DNA from: Spirulinaceae cyanobacterium SM2_1_0
Lineage (GTDB): Bacteria; Cyanobacteriota; Cyanobacteriia; Cyanobacteriales; Spirulinaceae
Length of the DNA: 64,000 bases
Direction of reading: 5' to 3'
Assembly: GCA_012031265.1 (NCBI GenBank)
Contig: JAAUTY010000009.1
Coordinates: 1 to 64,000, forward strand
Under the pieces are notes generated by a model. The model ran no database searches. It was given only the letters and a program-made list of their open reading frames with translations, and had not been told where the DNA came from. Below are positions 57,660-64,000 of the stretch, piece by piece (the stretch's first letter is position 1; each line of letters starts with the position of its first letter). The position numbers and the translations under genes are program-made.

Positions 57660-57886
57660 GCCGCATCGCTCAACAAGCTGGAGCATCAATTTCTCGCATA
57701 GGCGGGTTGTCTGATCGATAGGCAGCCCGTTTTTGACTGTCGCTCGCCGTAGCGTTCAGGCTGAGCGATGCTCATCATCGCCTGTGCCCGCTCTGGAATG
57801 AGTCGCCAGATGTTTGTCATTTGGCGGCTGTGCTGATATTGGTTAGGGAGCGCCGGATGCTGTAGTGCCGCTCGCAATTTTGCTGT

Positions 57887-59011
57887 ATGTCTTTTCTTAA
57901 CCGAGCATCTAAGCGCTTGCTGTCGCTGGATGTCTTTCGGGGACTGGCGATCGCCAGCATGGTTCTCGTCAACAATCCGGGCAGTTGGCAGCACGTTTAT
58001 CCACCGCTGTTGCACGCCGAGTGGCATGGCTTTACGCCGACCGATTGGATCTTTCCGGGCTTTCTCTTCATTGCTGGCGTGGCGATGGCTTTTTCATTCG
58101 CTAAATATACCAAGGCGGCCCGCCCCGACCCGCGCGTTTACTGGCGCATTGCGCGCCGCTGTCTGGTCTTGTTTCTCCTCGGTCTCTTTCTCAACGGCTT
58201 CCCGACCTACAATCTCAGCGAACTCCGCATCATGGGCGTGTTGCAGCGGATCAGCCTCGCCTATCTGCTCGCGGCGATCGCCGCCCTCCGCCTGCCCCGC
58301 TGGGGTCTCTGGCTGCTGTGCCTAGCCATTCTCTTCGGCTATTGGGCAGCGCTGATGTGGGTACCGGTTCCAGGGTTCGGGGCCGGTGACCTCAGCCCCG
58401 AAGGGAACCTCGCAGCCTACGTCGATCGCCTATTGCTCAGTCCACCGCACCTGTACTTGCAGGGCGACTTTGATCCCGAAGGGCTACTCAGCACCCTACC
58501 AGCGGTCGTCACCGTACTCAGCGGTTACTTAACCGGAGGATGGCTGCGCGATCAGCCCCGCCAATCTCTGACGAGCTTGACGCTGGTGATTGTTGGGTTA
58601 ACCGGGGTCGCCCTGGGTTGGCAGTGGGGTCTGATCTTCCCGATCAACAAGCATCTCTGGACAAGTTCCTTTGTGCTCTTCAGCAGTGGCTGGTCGCTGC
58701 TGCTGCTCGCCCTCTGCTACGAAACGATTGAAGTTTGGCGCTGGCGCGGCTGGAGTCGGCCGTTGGAAATTCTGGGCATGAACGCCATTTTTCTCTTCGT
58801 TGCCTCCGGGATCGTGACCCGCATTCTCTACCGCACTCATATCGGCACCGGTGAGGACGCACCGACGACCTATCGCTGGCTCTACGAAACCCTATTTTTG
58901 CCTTGGGCCGGAGAGTTGAATGGGTCGCTGTTGTTTGCGATCGCCAATATCATCCTCTGGTGGCTCATCCTCTATTGGCTATACCAACGCGGCTGGTTCA
59001 TCAAGGTTTAG
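57887..59011 (+). CDS. HGSNAT/NagX-like acyltransferase family membrane protein (DUF5009/COG4299)
   Basis: The protein has 374 residues with about ten membrane helices. The N-terminal LSLDVFRGLAIASMVLVNNPGSW and HAEWHGFTPTDWIFPGFLFIAGVAMAFS are diagnostic of the heparan-alpha-glucosaminide N-acetyltransferase-like family. The conserved His near residue 43 is a proposed acetyl-transfer site in relatives. It probably acetylates a sugar or cell-envelope component. Substrate unknown. Confidence 0.88.
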   Translation: MSFLNRASKRLLSLDVFRGLAIASMVLVNNPGSWQHVYPPLLHAEWHGFTPTDWIFPGFLFIAGVAMAFSFAKYTKAARPDPRVYWRIARRCLVLFLLGLFLNGFPTYNLSELRIMGVLQRISLAYLLAAIAALRLPRWGLWLLCLAILFGYWAALMWVPVPGFGAGDLSPEGNLAAYVDRLLLSPPHLYLQGDFDPEGLLSTLPAVVTVLSGYLTGGWLRDQPRQSLTSLTLVIVGLTGVALGWQWGLIFPINKHLWTSSFVLFSSGWSLLLLALCYETIEVWRWRGWSRPLEILGMNAIFLFVASGIVTRILYRTHIGTGEDAPTTYRWLYETLFLPWAGELNGSLLFAIANIILWWLILYWLYQRGWFIKV

Positions 59012-59311
59012 TGACGAAAATTCACGCCGCCTAGGATTTGGCAAATGCTTGGTCGCGCGGCGAGGCATCAGGCGGTATCAGTCCAGATTTCACCAGTTGT
59101 TTCATTAAGGTCTGGTAAAAGAAAACAGATTTATTAAGGTTTGACCAAGGCAATCGTGATGCCTGTCACGCCTTGGTTTGAGCTAGATTGGTGCCTCAGT
59201 ACGATCAGAATTACTCAAACTCAAGTCCCAGATCGCATAATCTGCCCTTAACCTTGTCTACCATGGGAACTGTAAACATAACAGCGCCTCTCAACTGAGG
59301 CTGCTCGATAA
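59012..59311. other. Intergenic region with hairpin
   Basis: These 300 bases hold no gene. ACCAAGGC (59144-59151) and GCCTTGGT (59170-59177) form an 8-bp inverted repeat. A smaller CCTC/GAGG hairpin lies just before the small ORF. TTAAGG occurs twice upstream. This could be a leader or small-RNA region, but nothing proves it. Confidence 0.4.
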
Positions 59312-59494
59312 ATGCAGACAACTATCCTGGAACTTGCAGCCCAAATTCTCACCTCGCGCCAAGTCTCGCGGTCTGAGCATCAACTGATTGCAACAGCTCT
59401 CGCTCAGAACGAGGTTGATGAACAGGAGCGGACGCTCATTGAGCGTGTCCTGTACGGCGTTCGTCACGGCTTACTGAAGGTCACTGATGGATAG
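59312..59494 (+). CDS. Small conserved protein, paralog 1 (60 aa)
   Basis: The product MQTTILELAAQILTSRQVSR... closely matches the small protein at 59972, position by position: ELA.QIL.SR..SR.E.QL.AT.L.Q.E.D.QERTLIERV.YGVRHGLL..T. Conservation between paralogs confirms that both are expressed genes. It is an all-helical acidic protein of unknown function, common in cyanobacteria. Confidence 0.8.
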   Translation: MQTTILELAAQILTSRQVSRSEHQLIATALAQNEVDEQERTLIERVLYGVRHGLLKVTDG

Positions 59495-59661
59495 AGTCAA
59501 TCGGCACCGAGGCTCGCAGAATAGTCCTAGGCTATTCGCACCCCCAAAGGCTGCATCGTGTCTAGGTGCTGTTCAGCCACTTAGGAGTTAGTCAAGTGAG
59601 CAGGGATACGCCGTCGTGTCCCTGCTACCCAAGGAACCCGGTGTCGCATTCGCAGGCCGCT

Positions 59662-59772
59662 CTAGTACAAGACGGTGGAAATAAGCGTCTCATTCAAAAT
59701 CCACGGGATGCCCGTATTGCAGAGACTCAGAACTCAAAATTCAGAACTCAAAACTCCGCGTAGCAGTACTAG
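59662..59772 (+). repeat. Dispersed CTAGTAC repeat, copy R4 (111 bp)
   Basis: The most diverged plus-strand copy (CTAGTACAAGACGGTGG...GTAGCAGTACTAG) lies between the two small paralogous genes. A reading frame running through it would add about 99 residues to the second paralog, but that is a repeat artefact. Confidence 0.85.
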
Positions 59773-59971
59773 TGTGGATCGGGATGAGCGGGCGATCGCC
59801 TCGACCGAGAGTGATCTGATCAATATCACAGGCTCAAGTCTCGCCATATCACTCGCGCTCCTGATCCAGATCCTCAGTGTAGTAGTGCTGGGATCGCTGG
59901 CTATCACAGGGTTTGACGACATATTAGATACAGACACACATCAATATTTTGGTTTGGAGGGATTTCGGACA

Positions 59972-60151
59972 ATGAGGATTGACATTAACGAGCTAGCGGG
60001 TCAAATCTTGGCTTCGCGGACGATTTCGCGACTCGAGCAACAATTGATGGCAACTCTGCTGGGTCAAGAGGAATTAGATGACCAAGAGCGCACTCTGATC
60101 GAGCGCGTCTTCTACGGCGTCCGCCACGGTCTTCTCGAAATTACTGAATGA
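59972..60151 (+). CDS. Small conserved protein, paralog 2 (59 aa)
   Basis: ATG 59972 gives MRIDINELAGQILASR..., aligned end to end with the 59312 paralog, which fixes the start. GGAGG lies 11 bases upstream. A longer frame from 59675 is mostly repeat R4 and is rejected. The tandem pair suggests duplication. Function unknown. Confidence 0.8.
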   Translation: MRIDINELAGQILASRTISRLEQQLMATLLGQEELDDQERTLIERVFYGVRHGLLEITE

Positions 60152-60235
60152 CCGTAGCTAATTTTTTTGCGATAGCTGCGTTCTGAGATTGTGCAATGCC
60201 AGATCTAAATCCTGCATCTCACCCCACGCCAAGGA

Positions 60236-61879
60236 TTACCGGGTCGCCAGCCAAAACGGGATATTCTGACTGGGATTGATCCTGACTCCTTCAACCCCCG
60301 CTTGCGCGAAAACGTACTCCTGGTTTTGCCAGAGGGGAATATAGGGTACGTCTGCCGCCAGTTGTTCCTGAATTGCCGTGAATAGTTCCTTGCGGGCCGC
60401 CGGATCGGTGGCCTGACGCTGCTCATCAATCAGCGCATTCATCGCTTCGCTGTAGTAAAACGAGCCTTGGCTCTGGGCACTACCAGCCGAGCAGCCCGCT
60501 TCGGGCGTGCCTTGGTCGCAATCTAGAAGCGGCTGGACGAAGTTGTCAGGATCGAGAAAATCTGGATACCAGTTTGAGAGCGCCGCTGGGTAAATGCCTT
60601 CCTGGATATTTTTGAAAAAAGTCGCGCCATCCACCGTGTTCGGCTCAAACTGCACTGTCCCCGCCAATTCCTGCGCCGCAAAAGCTTGTAGCGTCTGAGC
60701 GACAAGGCTGCGTGTGGTTGAGGCCGAGGGAAACCAAATGGGAATGACCGCCGGATTTTCGGGTGAGTAGCCGGCCTCGGCTAAGAGTCGCTTCGCTTCC
60801 TCAACATTGGCGTCGCCGTAGGTTTTTTCAAAGCTCGGTTCGTAGGTATCAAACGCCGTCGGGATCAGGCTATAGAGTGGCTCGCCTTGGCCTTGCAGAA
60901 CCCGCTCATTGATCAGCTTACGGTTGACAAGGGCGGCGATCGCTTGTCGCACCTCAGGCTGATCCAAGGGCGCTTGGTTGCGGTTCAGTACCATAAAGTT
61001 GACCGCCGTACCTGGTGCTTCGATCGCCTGCCAGTCACCGGCTTCAGCCCCGTCTAGAAGGGATTGGATCTGGTCAGGATCGAGCGATTGATAGGCAATA
61101 TCCACGGCCTGCGTAGTGAAGGCATTGAAGAGATTCGCGGCATTGTCAGTGTAAATCTGCATATCAATGCCATCATTCGCCGGGGCCTCGCCCCAGTAGT
61201 CAGCGAATGGCTCTAAGCGCAGGGTATCACTGCTAAATTCGGTTAATTGGTACGGCCCAGTGCCGACAAATTCATTGGGACTAAACTCGCCCTCGCCGAT
61301 TGAGTAAGCTTCCGGCGAGACGGCACAAGCGCCCGCGAAGGCGAGGACAGAGGGAAAAGCCGCGAAGGGTTGTTGCAAGGTGATCGTCAATTCGTAATCG
61401 TCGGTCGCTTCCACACGCTCGATCACATCCGCGAGCAAAAAGGCGGGTTTGCCGCCATTGGTGATGAAGCGTTCGAGGGAAAATTGCATCGCGGCGGCGG
61501 TGAATGGCGTGCCGTCGTGGAAGCTGACATCCTCGCGGAGAGGAATCGTGTAGGTCAAGCCATCGTCGCTAATCGTCGGCATCGCGGTGGCGAGGCTCGG
61601 TTGCAGTTCTGTCGTGCCCGGTGTGTAGGTGTAGAGAGTGTTGCCGAGGTTGTAGATGACATTGAGACCGGCGATCTCGTAGCTATCCGCCGGGTCGAGG
61701 GTGCGGGGGGCGAGGGTGGTGCCGAAAATCAGGCGATCGCCCGTCGCCCCAGCCGTCCCAGCCGCATCGTCGGGAGTGGAGCTGGTATTGTTGCAGCCGA
61801 CAATCAAGCCCAGGCAGAGTGCAAACAGACCGAAGAAGCGCCCCCAGCGTCGGAGGGCAGGCGTGAATCCGTCATTCAT
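60236..61879 (-). CDS. ABC transporter substrate-binding lipoprotein (oligopeptide/nickel, SBP_bac_5)
   Basis: The protein has 547 residues. A lipoprotein signal ends LIVGC with lipidated Cys29. The body is the family 5 extracellular solute-binding protein fold, with LAPRTLDPADSYEIAGLNVIYNLGNTLY and DVSFHDGTPFTAAAMQFSLERF. It binds a peptide, nickel complex or similar solute in the periplasm. The matching permeases are not adjacent. The downstream ATPase is of another type. Confidence 0.9.
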   Translation of the reverse strand: MNDGFTPALRRWGRFFGLFALCLGLIVGCNNTSSTPDDAAGTAGATGDRLIFGTTLAPRTLDPADSYEIAGLNVIYNLGNTLYTYTPGTTELQPSLATAMPTISDDGLTYTIPLREDVSFHDGTPFTAAAMQFSLERFITNGGKPAFLLADVIERVEATDDYELTITLQQPFAAFPSVLAFAGACAVSPEAYSIGEGEFSPNEFVGTGPYQLTEFSSDTLRLEPFADYWGEAPANDGIDMQIYTDNAANLFNAFTTQAVDIAYQSLDPDQIQSLLDGAEAGDWQAIEAPGTAVNFMVLNRNQAPLDQPEVRQAIAALVNRKLINERVLQGQGEPLYSLIPTAFDTYEPSFEKTYGDANVEEAKRLLAEAGYSPENPAVIPIWFPSASTTRSLVAQTLQAFAAQELAGTVQFEPNTVDGATFFKNIQEGIYPAALSNWYPDFLDPDNFVQPLLDCDQGTPEAGCSAGSAQSQGSFYYSEAMNALIDEQRQATDPAARKELFTAIQEQLAADVPYIPLWQNQEYVFAQAGVEGVRINPSQNIPFWLATR

Positions 61880-61949
61880 AGGGGGTCTTGCTCAGGAAGG
61901 CGTCAGAACATTGCGGTTAAGCCCTCACTATAGGACAATCTGGCAATGC

Positions 61950-62879
61950 TCAAGTGTCTGGGGCCGAGCTAGATTGCACCAGCGTCAGGAAAACATCGGT
62001 CAGGCTGCTGCGCTCTTTGCGGACGCGGGCGAGGGGTAGGGGTTCGAGGATGGCGAGGGCGGAATAGAGTTGGGCGGTATCGCTGACCCAGACTTGGCGA
62101 TCGCCCTTCAGTCGCGCTCCTAGTAGCGGCAATTTTTCTTGGCGGTGGGAATCGAGCGGGGCTGCCAGCTCGATGAGGTAGGCGCTGCCCGCGAACTGGG
62201 CGATGAGTTCTTGCGGCGTGGCTTCGGCGGCGATCGCGCCATTCTGGATAATCGCCACCCGATCCGCCAGTTCCTCGGCGATGTCGAGCTGGTGCGTGGT
62301 GAGCAAGATCGCACAACCCGCCGCCGCGATCTCACGTACTAGGCCTTTGACTGCCTGGGTGGCTTCGACATCCAGCCCCAGCGTTGGCTCATCGAGAAGC
62401 AGAAGCTGTGGCTGGTGCAGGATGGCGACGGCGATCGCCAGTTTTTGCTGCATACCGCGCGAGAGCGCCTGCACCAGCGTATCGCGCTTAGCGGTCAGCC
62501 CGAAGCGGGTTAGCAATTCGGCACTGCGCCGCCGTACCGTCGCGGCTGGCAAGCCCTTCAGCGCCCCGAAGTAAACCAGATTTTCCTGCGCCGTCAACCG
62601 CCAATAGAGGTTGCGATTGCCTTCGAGCACCGCGCCCAACTGGCTCAGGGCGGCCGGTTGGCGGTGGGGATCGCGGCCGTCGATGCGGATCTGACCGGCA
62701 TCAGGGACGATCAGCCCGGCGATCGCCTTGATCGCGGTCGTCTTACCCGCCCCATTTGGCCCCAGGAAGGCCAGCACCTCGCCGTGAGCCAGTGTCAGGC
62801 TAATGCCGCGCAACGCCTCAAGCCATTGGCGGCCAGTGCGGTAGCGCTTGGTCAATTGCGAAACTTCGAGAGCGAGCAT
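61950..62879 (-). CDS. ABC transporter ATP-binding protein (ABC-2 type)
   Basis: I start at ATG 62879 (MLALEVSQLTKRYRTG), giving 309 residues. GPNGAGKTT (Walker A), LSRGMQQKLAIAVAIL (signature) and LLLLDEPTLGLD (Walker B) are intact. The C-terminal extension (about 215-309) is typical of DrrA/CcmA-like export ATPases. No permease gene is next to it in the window. It is divergent from the small membrane protein. Confidence 0.88.
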   Translation of the reverse strand: MLALEVSQLTKRYRTGRQWLEALRGISLTLAHGEVLAFLGPNGAGKTTAIKAIAGLIVPDAGQIRIDGRDPHRQPAALSQLGAVLEGNRNLYWRLTAQENLVYFGALKGLPAATVRRRSAELLTRFGLTAKRDTLVQALSRGMQQKLAIAVAILHQPQLLLLDEPTLGLDVEATQAVKGLVREIAAAGCAILLTTHQLDIAEELADRVAIIQNGAIAAEATPQELIAQFAGSAYLIELAAPLDSHRQEKLPLLGARLKGDRQVWVSDTAQLYSALAILEPLPLARVRKERSSLTDVFLTLVQSSSAPDT

Positions 62880-62947
62880 GGGAACAGGCCACAAGTGGCG
62901 CATGATAACGTAAACCTATTCTCGCAGTCTGCCGCAACCGAACGTTT

Positions 62948-63250
62948 ATGTGGATAGTGATTGTCGCGCTGAATTGCCTGATTGCTGGGCTGAATTTCTA
63001 TGCCGCCTGGTACGTCTGGTCGTGGCGGCGAGGTTTAGCGGCGGCAACGCGCGGCCTGGTCATTGCCGAGCGCAGCACCCACAATGTCCTCGCGCCCGCG
63101 CCGCGCTATATCAAGCTCGGTCAGCAGGGCACGCGGCAACTACGCGATCGCTACGGTCAGCTCGAGGTGCGGGTAGCGCGGCTGCAACAACTCTTAGCCA
63201 TTTTGCTGCGCTTGCCAGGGTTGTGGCGGCGCTTGCAGCGTCGTCGTTGA
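62948..63250 (+). CDS. Small conserved cyanobacterial membrane protein (100 aa)
   Basis: An N-terminal membrane helix (about 3-26, WIVIVALNCLIAGLNFYAAWYVW) is followed by a basic helical domain rich in Leu/Arg. Similar single-helix proteins lie next to YtxH and DUF948 genes in cyanobacteria, as here. Function unknown. Confidence 0.75.
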   Translation: MWIVIVALNCLIAGLNFYAAWYVWSWRRGLAAATRGLVIAERSTHNVLAPAPRYIKLGQQGTRQLRDRYGQLEVRVARLQQLLAILLRLPGLWRRLQRRR

Positions 63251-63342
63251 GCGATCGCCCCAGTCAGTGAGAAAAGTTGGCACCGGCGACGAAGTTCCTG
63301 GCAAATCTGCATACAATTGGGGGTAAGTGATAGGGCGGAGAT

Positions 63343-63695
63343 ATGGCAAAATCAGGCGTCGGTGCTTTTGTGGGCGGCATACTGGTCGGCAGTACTGTGG
63401 GTGCTGTTGCGGGCGTGTTGCTCGCGCCGCGCGCGGTCGCGAGACGCGCCAGATTCTCCGCAAGTCGGCTGATGCCTTGCCTGAGCTAGCTGAAGATTTA
63501 TCCACCACGCTACAACTCCAGGCGGATCGCCTCTCAGAATCTGCCCTCAGCTCTTGGGAAAGTACGCTGGTGCGCCTGCGGGAAGCCGTCGCGGCTGGCG
63601 TGGATGCTAGTCAGATGAAGGCGCAACAATTGGCACAACGGGGCGATCGCGAGGTCAACCCGGTGTCGGCCAATGCGCCCGACCATCGCCGTTAG
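63343..63695 (+). CDS. YtxH-domain protein, apparent frameshift
   Basis: ATG 63343, with GGCGGAG upstream, gives AKSGVGAFVGGILVGSTVGAV, the glycine-zipper N-terminus of YtxH proteins. The phase breaks at about 63425-63440 in the GCGCCGCGCGCGG run. Beyond it the other frame continues GRETRQILRKSADALPELAEDL and a helical tail to 63695, exactly as expected for YtxH. It is probably a membrane-associated stress protein. A sequencing error is likely. Confidence 0.72.
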
Positions 63696-63703
63696 CGCGT
63701 GGG

Positions 63704-64000
63704 ATGGCATTGATGGTGCTAGGCCCTATTGATCCCGTGTTTTGGCTCGGCTGTTCGCTCTTTCTCGTCGCGATCAGCTTGACCGTTTTGTTGGCGGCGC
63801 TGCTGCCCGCCGTGCGCGAGTTGACTCGGGCGGCTCGCAGCGCCGAAAAGCTTTTTGACACCTTGCAGCGGGAGTTTCCGCCGACACTGGAAGCGATCCG
63901 CCTCACGGGTTTGGAGATCAGCGAGTTGACCGACGACATCAATGCGGGCGTGAATAATGCCGCCGATGCGGCCAAGCAAGTGGATCGCAGTCTGACCGAT
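63704..64000 (+). CDS. DUF948 family protein, N-terminal part (runs off the window)
   Basis: ATG 63704 gives MALMVLGPIDPVFWLGCSLF..., a membrane anchor at about 13-37. It is followed by a long amphipathic helix (LLPAVRELTRAARSAEKLFDTL) typical of DUF948. It starts eight bases after the YtxH gene and is probably in one operon with it. It is open to the last base. Confidence 0.8.
   Translation, partial: MALMVLGPIDPVFWLGCSLFLVAISLTVLLAALLPAVRELTRAARSAEKLFDTLQREFPPTLEAIRLTGLEISELTDDINAGVNNAADAAKQVDRSLTD

Noticed and set aside
51792-59772. CRISPR array suggested by recurring ACTCAAA-type units
   Set aside because: Units are 7 bases, contiguous and without regular spacers. They belong to the dispersed R repeats. 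No Cas genes are present.
59675-60151. 158-residue version of the second small paralog
   Set aside because: The first ~99 residues are encoded by repeat R4 and its flank. The paralog at 59312 fixes the true start at 59972.

Overview
This is 64 kb of cyanobacterial chromosome. The evidence is the very frequent HIP1 octamer (GCGATCGC), together with ndhB, an acyl-lipid desaturase, a DUF3493 (PSII-assembly-type) protein, carotenoid enzymes, cyanobacteriochrome-like GAF domains, and a topA gene divergent from ndhB. GC content is high. No species is assigned. Coding density is normal and both strands are used in short runs.

Layout. 1-9 kb (minus strand): a partial gene, a Uma2-type nuclease, a giant soluble chemoreceptor with one degenerate and four tandem bilin-type GAF domains, an HsdR-N-like nuclease, a membrane protein and a PLP lyase. 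9-16.6 kb: desaturase, MsrA, a CruE-like Rieske/FAD carotenoid enzyme, an alpha/beta hydrolase and an XPB-like helicase. 16.7-22.8 kb: a PAS-LOV-adenylate cyclase convergent with a receiver-PAS-GAF-GGDEF protein, then tRNA-Glu and a frameshifted kinase-like gene. 22.9-34.7 kb is the accessory core: a DUF4114 remnant, a carotenoid oxygenase tightly linked to a 1710-residue kinase-ATPase-GAF-GGDEF protein, a four-lesion diguanylate cyclase pseudogene carrying two miniature elements, and a DUF4347 fragment. 34.7-47 kb is mostly housekeeping: mutS, an EamA transporter, pgm, a pentapeptide/TPR protein, a tandem histidine phosphatase, an FHA protein, DUF3493, tRNA-Thr, threonine aldolase, a sulfite-oxidase-like protein and rpmF. 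47-64 kb: an internally deleted ISKra4-like element, a TpsB/Omp85 transporter, an ABC exporter and a methyltransferase joined by a repeat, topA, ndhB, an acyltransferase, two tandem small paralogs, an oligopeptide-type binding protein, an ABC ATPase, and YtxH and DUF948 proteins.

How it works together. The dominant theme is light and second-messenger signalling. There is a predicted light-sensing chemoreceptor, a predicted blue-light cAMP producer, two c-di-GMP synthases of very different architecture and a third that is dead. Two carotenoid-modifying enzymes lie nearby. No phototaxis cluster (CheA/CheW/CheY) is in the window.

Two features cut across the annotation. First, five copies of a 97-111 bp repeat (ends CTAGTAC...GTACTAG, heptamer core ACTCARA) sit at gene edges. 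One supplies the stop codon of one gene and the start codon of the next, and another supplies the C-terminus of the LOV cyclase. Second, several otherwise normal genes carry single frameshifts in GC-rich runs (pgm, the kinase-like gene, the pentapeptide/TPR gene, the YtxH gene). These may be sequencing errors, so those genes are annotated across their full length. In contrast, the diguanylate cyclase pseudogene has lesions that cannot all be sequencing artefacts.
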